From Chromatiales bacterium (GTDB taxonomy: Bacteria > Pseudomonadota > Gammaproteobacteria > Chromatiales > Chromatiaceae), in assembly GCA_028280505.1 (NCBI GenBank), contig JANQLO010000078.1, positions 1 to 64,000 on the forward strand: DNA of 64,000 nt, read 5' to 3'. The translations under genes and the position numbers were made by a program. Of this stretch, positions 21,478 through 31,100 are shown one piece after another; the first letter of the stretch is position 1; the number at the start of each line of letters is the position of its first letter. The notes beneath the pieces are model-generated. The model saw only the letters and a list, made by a program, of their open reading frames with translations. It was not told the DNA's origin and did not search any database.

Positions 21478-21512
21478 TAGAGATGGGGTTGAGCTACTGC
21501 CAAGCAACACTT
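21478..21512 (-). promoter_or_regulatory. Predicted Cascade binding site (PAM plus protospacer) at the cascade promoter
   Basis: On the minus strand an AAG PAM (21512-21510) is followed by TGTTGCTTGGCAGTAGC (21509-21493). The guide of the crRNA-like RNA begins TGTTGTTTGGCTGTAGC. They agree at positions 1-5, 7-11 and 13-17 and differ at 6, 12 and 18, then diverge. Cascade flips out every sixth guide base, so these mismatches should be tolerated. The PAM overlaps the -35 of the forward promoter at 21511-21516, and the 32-nt protospacer covers the upstream region of the reverse promoter. Confidence 0.82.
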
Positions 21513-21538
21513 GCTTGTTTTCTTTCTGTAGATATACT
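21511..21538 (+). promoter_or_regulatory. Putative promoter of the cascade operon
   Basis: TTGCTT (21511-21516) and TATACT (21533-21538) are separated by 16 nt, in the cas3-cse1 gap. Transcription would start near 21545, 27 nt before the small ORF and 133 nt before cse1. The -35 is the right arm of a perfect inverted repeat (CAAGCAA-CAC-TTGCTTG, 21501-21517) and overlaps the PAM of the predicted Cascade site. Confidence 0.65.
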
Positions 21539-21571
21539 TAGTTTATTGTTAGCGAATCGCAGGGTTTGCAG

Positions 21572-21703
21572 ATGCCTAGTGCGTTGGAGGCGATCGTGGT
21601 TATTGCGGTAGTTGCCGTCGTGGCTGTGATCCCGAAATTGAAATCGATTCACATGGATTTTGTGGAGAAGAAAAAGGATGGCTCTGAATCTGATAAGCGG
21701 TGA
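21572..21703 (+). CDS. Small single-span membrane peptide upstream of cse1
   Basis: A 43-residue reading frame begins MPSALEAIVVIAVVAVVA and ends in a charged tail rich in Lys, Asp and Glu (EKKKDGSESDKR). The first part, to about residue 24, is a strong hydrophobic membrane segment. It begins about 27 nt after the predicted cascade promoter and overlaps the cse1 start by 26 nt, so it would be the first translated gene of the operon and could couple to cse1. The ribosome site is weak (AGGG about 8 nt upstream). I do not recognise a family. It may be a leader peptide, a membrane anchor, or a small hydrophobic toxin; its expression is not proven. Confidence 0.5.
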   Translation: MPSALEAIVVIAVVAVVAVIPKLKSIHMDFVEKKKDGSESDKR

Positions 21704-23276
21704 TTGCTGGCTTCCGGTAGTGCGAGCATCTGGCATAGAGCGTATTGCCCCTTGGCAGCTTACCGATCCCGTCGATCCTGTTCTCCGTCTCGCTGCGCCG
21801 CGTGCGGATTTCAATGGCGCCCTGCTCCAGTTTTTGATTGGTCTGTTGCAGACTGCCTGCCCGCCGGCCGGCGATGCGCAGTGGGCCGAATGGCTCGAAC
21901 AGCCACCGAGCCCCGAGCGATTGAAAGTCGCTTTCGAGCCCCACGTTCATGCTTTCGAGTTGCAGGGCCCCCCGCCAACCTTTATGCAGGCGTATGAGCC
22001 GCTGGAAGGGGAAAGCAAACCGATCAGCGGGCTGTTGATCGATGCGCCGGGTGCGCAGACGCTGAAGCAGAATGCCGATCATTTCGTCAAACGTGGTCGG
22101 GTAGAGGTGATCTGCCCGGCCTGTGCCGCCACGGCGCTGCTCACGTTACAGACCAATGCGCCGAGCGGCGGGGTCGGGCACCGCACCTCGCTACGCGGCG
22201 GCGGTCCGCTGACCACCTTGGTTGCGCTCGACCCCAAAGGGGGAAGTCGATTGCCGGACGACCTCTGGCGCGCGGTATGGCTCAACGTGCTCGACAAGCC
22301 GCGCATGGACAGCCTGCCTGGCGCGGCTGAAGTGAATGACGAGTCGGCGATTTTCCCTTGGCTGGCGCCGACCCGCAGCAGCGAAAAAAAGACGGGTTGT
22401 GACACTACGCCATTGGACGCCCACCCCCTGCAGATGTACTGGGGCATGCCACGTCGCATTCGCATCGATTGGGATCACGTTGCCCAGGGGGCTTGCGATC
22501 TTTGTGGCGATGCCTCCGACGCCCTGCTTAGTCGCTATGTGACGCAGAACTACGGCGTCAACTACACCGGTGCATGGGAGCATCCGCTCAGCCCGCACCA
22601 GTCCAACAAAACGGGTGAGTTGTTGCCGCAGCATGCGCAACCCGGCGGTATCAGCTACCGCCATTGGCTGGGTCTTACCGGTGGTGCCGGAGACTCACGT
22701 CCGGCCCGTGTCGTCGATGCCTTCATGCACCGTAAAAAGCTTTTCGAAAGGCTACGTTTGCATGCCTTTGGCTACGACATGGACAATATGAAAGCGCGCT
22801 GTTGGTACGAGACGACCTTCCCCTTGTATCACATCGACGACATGATCCTTGCCGATTTCACCGTGATCGCCCAGCAATTGGTCGAGGCGGCGATCAAAAC
22901 CGCCAACTTTTTGCGCAACTGCATCAAGGATGCTTGGTTCAAGCGGCCCGGCGACGCCAAGGGCGATACCGCGTTCCTCGTCGAGGCCTTAATTGATCAC
23001 ACGCAGGAAGCCTTTTTTGCCCAACTCCCGATATTGAGCGAACGGCTGCAGGTGGGTGATGACGATACTGAGATCAGACGCGCCTGGCACAAGGTGTTGT
23101 CCAACGCCGCGCAAGGGCTTTTCGACTACTGGACCGATCGCGGTGATTTCGAGACGGTCGACCCGCGCCGCGTCGCTGAGGCGCGACTCAAGCTTACGGG
23201 CTGGTTGTTCAGCAGCAAGAGCAAAGGGTTGCCCAAGTTGTTGGAGATTACGCTGAAGAAGGAGAAAGCCGCATGA
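21678..23276 (+). CDS. casA: Cascade large subunit Cse1/CasA (Cas8e)
   Basis: Encodes 532 residues from ATG 21678 (MALNLISGDCWLPV), with AAAAAGG just upstream; the frame is open a little further but without a better start. Cse1 recognises the PAM and recruits Cas3. The opening LNLISGDCWLPVVR matches the family start N-L..PW-P-V. Two CxxC pairs (VICPACAA near 144 and ACDLCGDA near 275) are probable zinc ligands. The C-terminal four-helix bundle region is present. The stop overlaps the cse2 start by 4 nt. Confidence 0.95.
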   Translation: MALNLISGDCWLPVVRASGIERIAPWQLTDPVDPVLRLAAPRADFNGALLQFLIGLLQTACPPAGDAQWAEWLEQPPSPERLKVAFEPHVHAFELQGPPPTFMQAYEPLEGESKPISGLLIDAPGAQTLKQNADHFVKRGRVEVICPACAATALLTLQTNAPSGGVGHRTSLRGGGPLTTLVALDPKGGSRLPDDLWRAVWLNVLDKPRMDSLPGAAEVNDESAIFPWLAPTRSSEKKTGCDTTPLDAHPLQMYWGMPRRIRIDWDHVAQGACDLCGDASDALLSRYVTQNYGVNYTGAWEHPLSPHQSNKTGELLPQHAQPGGISYRHWLGLTGGAGDSRPARVVDAFMHRKKLFERLRLHAFGYDMDNMKARCWYETTFPLYHIDDMILADFTVIAQQLVEAAIKTANFLRNCIKDAWFKRPGDAKGDTAFLVEALIDHTQEAFFAQLPILSERLQVGDDDTEIRRAWHKVLSNAAQGLFDYWTDRGDFETVDPRRVAEARLKLTGWLFSSKSKGLPKLLEITLKKEKAA

Positions 23277-23746
23277 GCGATGCGCGTATCAACAAGTCAC
23301 TACGCGAGTGGTGGAAAGATTTGCAAAAAGACCGGGGTGCTCGCGCCGAACTGCGCCGCTGCGATCGCCCTGGCATCGTCATGCTGCACCCAGCTTACGC
23401 GCGCTTGCATGCGCGTCTCGCATCGACGCTCAACGGGCCACAATCGGACTACCGGTTGGCTTGTGTGGTCGGTTTGCTCGCGCATGTGGAAGAGGATCGG
23501 CGTGACGGTCGCTTGGCCAAGCAAATGGGCGGCAGTCCGCCCGCGGTCAGTGAGCTACGTTTCCGTCGCCTGCTGCAGTGCAAGCCGAACGAACTCTATG
23601 TCCGCATGATTCGAATCGTACGTATGCTCGACAAAAAGGTTCCGCTCGACGATCTGATCGACTCGGTCTTTTTCTGGAATGATCAGGTACGTAAACGGTG
23701 GGCACTGGACTATTTCAGTGTGACACCGGAACAACAATCCAACTAA
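23273..23746 (+). CDS. casB: Cascade small subunit Cse2/CasB
   Basis: Encodes 157 residues, normal for the helical Cse2 subunit; two copies stabilise the non-target strand in the Cascade belly. The conserved WWKDLQKDRGARAELRR-type opening (LREWWKDLQKD) and the basic segment GGSPPAVSELRFRRLLQC are visible. It overlaps cse1 by 4 nt (ATGA) and is followed 22 nt later by cas7. Confidence 0.94.
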   Translation: MSDARINKSLREWWKDLQKDRGARAELRRCDRPGIVMLHPAYARLHARLASTLNGPQSDYRLACVVGLLAHVEEDRRDGRLAKQMGGSPPAVSELRFRRLLQCKPNELYVRMIRIVRMLDKKVPLDDLIDSVFFWNDQVRKRWALDYFSVTPEQQSN

Positions 23747-23768
23747 TACAATCCACAGGGACGAAGCA

Positions 23769-24848
23769 ATGAGCCGATTCGTACAATTACACCTGCTCAC
23801 CTCCTATCCACCAGCCAATCTCAACCGTGATGACCTCGGTCGACCCAAAACGGCAATGATGGGTGGTGTCAATCGATTGCGTGTATCGTCACAGAGTCTC
23901 AAACGGGCTTGGCGTACATCCGAAACGTTCAAGCAGGCGCTGGCGGATCACGTCGGTGTACGCACCAAAGAGATGGGGGTGCGCGTGTATCACGCCTTGC
24001 TGGATAAAGGTGTCACGGAAAATCAGGCAATGGACTGGGCCAAGGCGATTGCCGATGTTTTCGGGGACTTGAAAACAGTTCCCAAAAGCAGGAAAGATGA
24101 AGAAGTCGACAAAATGGTCGGATTGCATATCAAACAGCTTGCGCATTTCAGTCCGGAAGAACAGCAGGCTATCGATGCCTTGGTCGACCAGTTGGCCGTT
24201 GGCGGTGAAGGTCCGGAAAAGGATCAATTAGACTTGTTGCGCCGCGAACACACGGCTGCGGATGTTGCCCTGTTCGGGCGGATGCTGGCCTCTCACCCGG
24301 CTTTCAACACAGAAGCTGCGGCCCAAGTCGCGCATGCGATCAGTGTGCATAAGGTGACGGTCGAGGACGATTTCTTCACCGCTGTCGATGATCTCAACGA
24401 CGGCGAAGAGGATGTCGGTGCCGGACACATGGGAGAAACGGAATTCGCAGCTGGTCTGTTCTACCTCTATTTATGCATCGACAGAGAACAGTTGACAAAA
24501 AATCTGTCAGGCGACGAGCAACTCGCCGATCGTACACTCGATGCCCTGATTCGCACCGCCGCAACAGTCGCGCCGACGGGTAAGCAGAACAGCTTTGCCT
24601 CGCGTGCAAGGGCGTCGTATATATTGTGTGAATGCGGAGACGCTCAGCCGCGCTCCTTGTCGGTAGCCTTTCTCAAGCCGGTGGCAGGCCAAGACATGCT
24701 TACCAGTGCGGTCGAAAGTCTGGAACGGACAAGGGAGAAAATGGATGCGGCGTTCGGCGATGGCGCCGTCCGTGAAGCAATCATGAATGCCCATTGGGGT
24801 AGCGGGAACCTGCAGGACGTCATCGCTTGTGCCGTCGCTAAGGACTGA
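23769..24848 (+). CDS. casC: Cascade backbone subunit Cas7/CasC (Cse4)
   Basis: Encodes 359 residues (E. coli 363). Six copies form the helical backbone that holds the guide, with a thumb that kinks every sixth base. The start MSRFVQLHLLTSYPPANLNRD and the following MGGVNRLRVSSQSLKRAWR are diagnostic of Cse4. RBS AGGGACGAAGCA precedes ATG 23769. Its kinking of positions 6, 12 and 18 is what makes the mismatch pattern at 21478-21512 meaningful. Confidence 0.96.
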   Translation: MSRFVQLHLLTSYPPANLNRDDLGRPKTAMMGGVNRLRVSSQSLKRAWRTSETFKQALADHVGVRTKEMGVRVYHALLDKGVTENQAMDWAKAIADVFGDLKTVPKSRKDEEVDKMVGLHIKQLAHFSPEEQQAIDALVDQLAVGGEGPEKDQLDLLRREHTAADVALFGRMLASHPAFNTEAAAQVAHAISVHKVTVEDDFFTAVDDLNDGEEDVGAGHMGETEFAAGLFYLYLCIDREQLTKNLSGDEQLADRTLDALIRTAATVAPTGKQNSFASRARASYILCECGDAQPRSLSVAFLKPVAGQDMLTSAVESLERTREKMDAAFGDGAVREAIMNAHWGSGNLQDVIACAVAKD

Positions 24849-24851
24849 GGT

Positions 24852-25607
24852 ATGCGCACCTATCTGCTTTTTCGGCTATATGGCCTCATGGCGGCATGGG
24901 GCGACACGGCGGTGGGTGAGTATCGCCCCAGTCGGTCGCATCCCAGCCGTACTGCCGTACTGGGATTATTGGCAGCCGCGCTTGGTATACGGCGTGATCA
25001 GGAAGAGGATCTGCTGGCCCTCGATAGGTCTGCAGGAGTTGCTGTAAGGCTTGATCTTCCCGGTGAGCTGCTGCGCGACTACCACACCACTCAGGTAGCC
25101 CCAGAGAGCAAAAAGTTGCACTACCGTACCCGCTCGGACGAGCTGCGCTCCGACCGGCTGCATACCATCCTTTCGCAGCGGGATTATCGTGTCGATGCGG
25201 GCGCCAGCATCGCTTTGTACCGTAAAGATGGCGATAACGCACTGGAGCACTGGCGCCATGCCTTGCACGAGCCGGTGTTTCCGCCTTACCTTGGACGCAA
25301 GTCGTGCCCATTGGGTTTGCCGATGGACCCGACGATCGTTCGCGCCGATGACCTCAAAGCCGCGTTTGATGCCTATCCGGACTGTAGTGAGCAGTTGGTG
25401 GTGTTCACTGGTTGCTACGCAACGTCGCCGCCGAAAACGGTTCGCTACTACAGCGAAGATGCTGACGAGTCTCTCACGCCTGGCATGAGCTACCCCGTTT
25501 CCGATCGTTTGCTGAGCCGTCGGCGTTGGCAGTTCGCGATGCGAGACGAATATGCCGCGTCATTGCCACGGTCCGCTAAACGATCCTCGGGCGGGGAGGA
25601 CGGATGA
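24852..25607 (+). CDS. casD: Cascade subunit Cas5e/CasD
   Basis: Encodes 251 residues, a little longer than E. coli CasD (224). Cas5e caps the 5-prime handle of the crRNA. The opening YLLFRLYGLMAAWGDTAVGE and SRSHPSRTAVLGLLAAALG are typical of the RAMP fold. The C-terminal extension rich in Arg and Ser (RSAKRSSGGEDG) is unusual but not disruptive. Starts 3 nt after cas7 and overlaps cas6e by 4 nt. Confidence 0.95.
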   Translation: MRTYLLFRLYGLMAAWGDTAVGEYRPSRSHPSRTAVLGLLAAALGIRRDQEEDLLALDRSAGVAVRLDLPGELLRDYHTTQVAPESKKLHYRTRSDELRSDRLHTILSQRDYRVDAGASIALYRKDGDNALEHWRHALHEPVFPPYLGRKSCPLGLPMDPTIVRADDLKAAFDAYPDCSEQLVVFTGCYATSPPKTVRYYSEDADESLTPGMSYPVSDRLLSRRRWQFAMRDEYAASLPRSAKRSSGGEDG

Positions 25608-26272
25608 TGTTTTTTAGTCGTCTTCGACTTCATCCAAACATGGATTCTCCGGCAGCGATAAAAATCACCGGCTATCGAGAGCATCAGGCTATTTGGGATC
25701 TGTTTGATCCCGAGCCGGACGCTAAACGGGACTTTTTATTTCGCCGAGAGACCGCGGCCGGACTACCCGTCTTTTATCTGGTTTCACAACGCAAGCCCGT
25801 GGATCGCCATGCCTTTTGGGACATTCAAACTAAGGACTATCAACCTAAGCTGTCCGAAGGCCAGATGCTGGGTTTTAGCCTAAAGGCGAACCCGGTGGTC
25901 ACGAGAACGAACAGCGAAGGGCGGTCGGTTCGCAACGATGTCGTTATGGATCTCAAAAAAAGCACCGGTTGGGGTGAACAAAAACCGGAGAAAAGGGCAT
26001 CTCAGGATGTGCTCGTGCAGCAAGCCGGAGAGCGATGGCTGAATGAACGCCTCGATCGGCGGGGTGCCAGGTTGGATAGTCTCAGGGCCGATGGATATCG
26101 GCGTCATCAAAGTTACAAGCGTGGTCAAAAGGCAGCGATCCGCTACAGCACGCTGGACCTACAGGGTACGCTCACGGTGACCGATCCCAAACGGTTTCAG
26201 GAAGTTTTGTTTTATGGCATAGGTCCGGCCAAGGCATTTGGCTGTGGTTTGTTGCTGGTTCGCCGTCTCTAG
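25604..26272 (+). CDS. casE: crRNA endonuclease Cas6e/CasE
   Basis: Encodes 222 residues. Cas6e cuts the repeat hairpin and stays bound to the crRNA 3-prime stem. The YREHQAIWDLF segment aligns with the E. coli YQLHQGLWHLF region holding the catalytic His, here about His27. The glycine-rich C-terminal motif GIGPAKAFGCGLLLV is intact, and KGDPE.RDFLF-like KRDFLFRRE is present. ATG 25604 overlaps the cas5 stop. It would also process the crRNA-like RNA at 21382-21463 if the altered 3-nt loops are accepted. The operon then continues with an embedded toxin-antitoxin pair. Confidence 0.95.
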   Translation: MMFFSRLRLHPNMDSPAAIKITGYREHQAIWDLFDPEPDAKRDFLFRRETAAGLPVFYLVSQRKPVDRHAFWDIQTKDYQPKLSEGQMLGFSLKANPVVTRTNSEGRSVRNDVVMDLKKSTGWGEQKPEKRASQDVLVQQAGERWLNERLDRRGARLDSLRADGYRRHQSYKRGQKAAIRYSTLDLQGTLTVTDPKRFQEVLFYGIGPAKAFGCGLLLVRRL

Positions 26273-26298
26273 CCCATACTCAACGGAGCGGGTAAATC

Positions 26299-26517
26299 AT
26301 GTCGTTTGCGATGAAATTGACTCAGGCGGAAATCGACGCAATGTCGATGAATGAAAAGCTGGCGCTTTCCGAGGCGTTATGGTGTTCGATTGCGTCCGTA
26401 TCGGAAGGCCCGCCTCTTCCGCAATGGCATAAGGATGTGCTCGACGAGCGTTTGCAAAACGAAGCAACTGACTCCGATGATTGGCAATCTGTCAGGCGGC
26501 GTATCGAACGGACATGA
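26299..26517 (+). CDS. Antitoxin, addiction module component family
   Basis: Encodes 72 residues with the pattern of the short helical addiction module antitoxins (PF09720-like): AEIDAMSMNEKLALSEALW, then PLPQWHKDVLDERL and a Trp-containing tail DDWQSVRRRIER. These proteins neutralise RelE/ParE toxins. RBS CGGAGCGGG precedes ATG 26299. It lies 26 nt after cas6e and overlaps the toxin start by 4 nt (ATGA). The insertion splits the usual cas6e-cas1 junction. Confidence 0.85.
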   Translation: MSFAMKLTQAEIDAMSMNEKLALSEALWCSIASVSEGPPLPQWHKDVLDERLQNEATDSDDWQSVRRRIERT

Positions 26518-26801
26518 AGCTCAATATTCGCAAGGAGGCGGAGCAAGATATCGACCAAGCGTTCGGCTGGTATTGGGTTAACGCGTCGCACGTGGCGAAT
26601 CGTTTTCTCGATGCATTGGATGCCGTGTTTGCATTGATCGTTGAACGCCCGGAATTGTTTCCCATCGTGTACCGCGATTTGCACCGAGCCACTGTTCGGC
26701 GGTTTCCTTTTTCGGTGTATTACCGGGTAAGCGACACCGACGTCACGGTTGTCGCTGTATTACATCAGCATCGTGCTGACGAAATCTGGCACGAACGCTG
26801 A
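26514..26801 (+). CDS. RelE/ParE family toxin
   Basis: Encodes 95 residues from ATG 26514 (MKLNIRKEAEQDIDQAFGWY). Family hallmarks are the EAEQDIDQAFGWYW helix, FALIVERPELFPIVYRD and the closing strands RRFPFSVYYRVSDTDVTVVAVLHQHR. RelE members cleave mRNA on the ribosome and ParE members poison gyrase; the sequence does not tell which. It is coupled to the antitoxin by ATGA and ends 2 nt before cas1, so the pair is fully inside the cas operon. No frameshift, so the toxin looks functional. Confidence 0.87.
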   Translation: MKLNIRKEAEQDIDQAFGWYWVNASHVANRFLDALDAVFALIVERPELFPIVYRDLHRATVRRFPFSVYYRVSDTDVTVVAVLHQHRADEIWHER

Positions 26802-26803
26802 GC

Positions 26804-27995
<1,192 letters not shown>

Positions 27996-28108
27996 CAACA
28001 AGGGATTGCCCACAACCGAAAATCGTGTGTACTGGTTGTGGGCTCGAAAAAATTGGTGGAAAATTTCGCGGTTGGTTTTCTCCACTGATTCAGCGACTTA
28101 GCTGAAGT
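27996..28108 (+). promoter_or_regulatory. CRISPR leader
   Basis: This 113-nt AT-rich gap lies between cas2 and the first repeat on the repeat 5-prime side, the usual type I-E leader position. It holds two perfect inverted repeats: GCCCACAACC (28008-28017) with GGTTGTGGGC (28034-28043), and TTCAGC (28089-28094) with GCTGAA (28101-28106) ending 2 nt before repeat 1. The first may end the cas operon; the second may mark the integration junction. I could not place a clear IHF site or promoter. Confidence 0.75.
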
Positions 28109-31100
28109 GTGTTCCCCGCACCTGCGGGGATGAACCGAAAAAAACCACCACCGCCCGCCGCCGTCCTCGGTGTTCCCCGCACCTGCGGGGATGAACCGGC
28201 GGCGGGTGTTGGGTGGGTAATCCTTACACCGTGTTCCCCGCACCTGCGGGGATGAACCGTTTTGGTTCGGAACCAGCAGCACGGGCGGATCGTGTTCCCC
28301 GCACCTGCGGGGATGAACCAATCAATTACCCATTAACGAAATAGACGCACGCGTGTTCCCCGCACCTGCGGGGATGAACCGTCGATGAAATTAAACGATT
28401 AGAAGCGCAAGGATGTGTTCCCCGCACCTGCGGGGATGAACCGTAATATTCATCATTATATTCTATGATGACATCGTGTTCCCCGCACCTGCGGGGATGA
28501 ACCGATACGGGCTGGTCACTTCGCCGGTAATATAGGGTGTTCCCCGCACCTGCGGGGATGAACCGTTGAAATTGAATATCATTGTCGGTAGCTGTGCGTG
28601 TTCCCCGCACCTGCGGGGATGAACCGATGATTTCAACGCTAAGAAGTCCGCACGGCGTGTGTTCCCCGCACCTGCGGGGATGAACCGTGTGCATAGGTCC
28701 GGTGACCCCTCCACCAGCAGTGTTCCCCGCACCTGCGGGGATGAACCGGACTGGCTGAGCGATCACCGCAAAACGAGAAGAGTGTTCCCCGCACCTGCGG
28801 GGATGAACCGTTCCCGGAATCGCGGTGATCCGCAAGCCCCGGGTGTTCCCCGCACCTGCGGGGATGAACCGTAATACGATTTAGCTTTTTCGCTAACTCA
28901 GATGTGTTCCCCGCACCTGCGGGGATGAACCGGCGATTGGATGGCTATCCAGGAGATCGCCAACGTGTTCCCCGCACCTGCGGGGATGAACCGGTCGAGT
29001 CTCCGGCGGACTTCGGCACGGACCCGTGTTCCCCGCACCTGCGGGGATGAACCGCCGGATCGATGCGAACGAGGCCGGGGCCTACAGTGTTCCCCGCACC
29101 TGCGGGGATGAACCGGCCACCCAACTAAACGAGGCCAAAGCAGGTCGGGTGTTCCCCGCACCTGCGGGGATGAACCGTACTTGCCGAGGACATTCTAGAT
29201 ATTGCCGACGTGTTCCCCGCACCTGCGGGGATGAACCGATGCCTGGCTTGCATGGATAGTATTCACCATGCGTGTTCCCCGCACCTGCGGGGATGAACCG
29301 TTCGGGGGGGCTGCTGCTGAACTACTGAATCCGTGTTCCCCGCACCTGCGGGGATGAACCGAGGGTGTCTTATCCGTTACCGAGAGTGGTACGGTGTTCC
29401 CCGCACCTGCGGGGATGAACCGGCGCCGTAGAGGATAGGTTGCTACCGGGTCTCGTGTTCCCCGCACCTGCGGGGATGAACCGTGCCGGATTACATTGCT
29501 GCGAGCGTTGAGGCTGTGTTCCCCGCACCTGCGGGGATGAACCGGTGGTTGTTGGGTGTCGACCGCCCAAAAATGGGTGTTCCCCGCACCTGCGGGGATG
29601 AACCGCCACCCAGATCACCAGTGCTGACGCTACCAAAGTGTTCCCCGCACCTGCGGGGATGAACCGGGACTGGAAGTTGTTGCGGATCAAGTGGTTGCGT
29701 GTTCCCCGCACCTGCGGGGATGAACCGACCCGTCATCAGCTGTAAGGTCTGCGCCGAGAGTGTTCCCCGCACCTGCGGGGATGAACCGTCGATGTTGTAC
29801 ATCTGCGCGACATGTTGGATGTGTTCCCCGCACCTGCGGGGATGAACCGGCGTGGCTAGAGGGCGACTGGGATATTGTTGCGTGTTCCCCGCACCTGCGG
29901 GGATGAACCGTCTGGGAGATCTGGGACAAGGAATCGAAAAAGGTGTTCCCCGCACCTGCGGGGATGAACCGTCATAACCCACACCTAGCTCATAGCTTGC
30001 TGTGTGTTCCCCGCACCTGCGGGGATGAACCGCCGAAATACTCGGTGTTGGTGCAATCACATAGGTGTTCCCCGCACCTGCGGGGATGAACCGACTGTTG
30101 GGCAAGCTTGCCCCCAACGAAGGCAGTGTTCCCCGCACCTGCGGGGATGAACCGGACAACACCCTCGAACCACCATCACGCGCGACCGTGTTCCCCGCAC
30201 CTGCGGGGATGAACCGTTTCAATTAACGTGGAACCATTCGTCTGCCTCGTGTTCCCCGCACCTGCGGGGATGAACCGACTTGAACGCCTGCCATTCCTGC
30301 GGATTCAAGGTGTTCCCCGCACCTGCGGGGATGAACCGCGTAAGAAGCGCACAAAGACAATCACTTGATCCGTGTTCCCCGCACCTGCGGGGATGAACCG
30401 CTGACTAAGACCGTCGAGCGCTCAAAACCAATGTGTTCCCCGCACCTGCGGGGATGAACCGTCCAGGGTGAGCGTGCCGCTCGAACTGGTGGGGTGTTCC
30501 CCGCACCTGCGGGGATGAACCGGCGTTTGCGCTCGGGTTTGATGTAACAGTGGGGTGTTCCCCGCACCTGCGGGGATGAACCGGCAATGGCACATTGACG
30601 GCGATCGACACCGGTAGTGTTCCCCGCACCTGCGGGGATGAACCGCTTTAGAGGCTGTCCAGCAGCTTGCTGAATCCGTGTTCCCCGCACCTGCGGGGAT
30701 GAACCGCTAAAGTTGATCTAGGTGCCTCTAGGTCAGATGTGTTCCCCGCACCTGCGGGGATGAACCATTGATGAACTGAGGATGACTAATGGCTACGACG
30801 TGTTCCCCGCACCTGCGGGGATGAACCGGTACCGCGCTCGATGGCGTCGATAACGGCCCCGTGTTCCCCGCACCTGCGGGGATGAACCGATCCGGTTTGT
30901 AATCTAGGGGTATCTGCGCCCCGTGTTCCCCGCACCTGCGGGGATGAACCGTACACGGGCGGCAAGAGCCCTCGGCACGTTAGGTGTTCCCCGCACCTGC
31001 GGGGATGAACCGCCTCATTGCTCCTCCTCAAGCCTGTCCAACACGTGTTCCCCGCACCTGCGGGGATGAACCAGCCGGCTGTTGTGGGCCATGACCCCAT

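Noticed and set aside
26273..26803. The embedded TA pair as a CreTA module guided by Cascade
   Set aside because: Both parts are ordinary type II protein toxin and antitoxin, and no repeat-like sequence lies next to them. The crRNA-like RNA is at 21382-21463 instead.
28080..28108. IHF site in the CRISPR leader
   Set aside because: The nearest match (ATTCAGCGACTTA) misses key bases; not enough to call.
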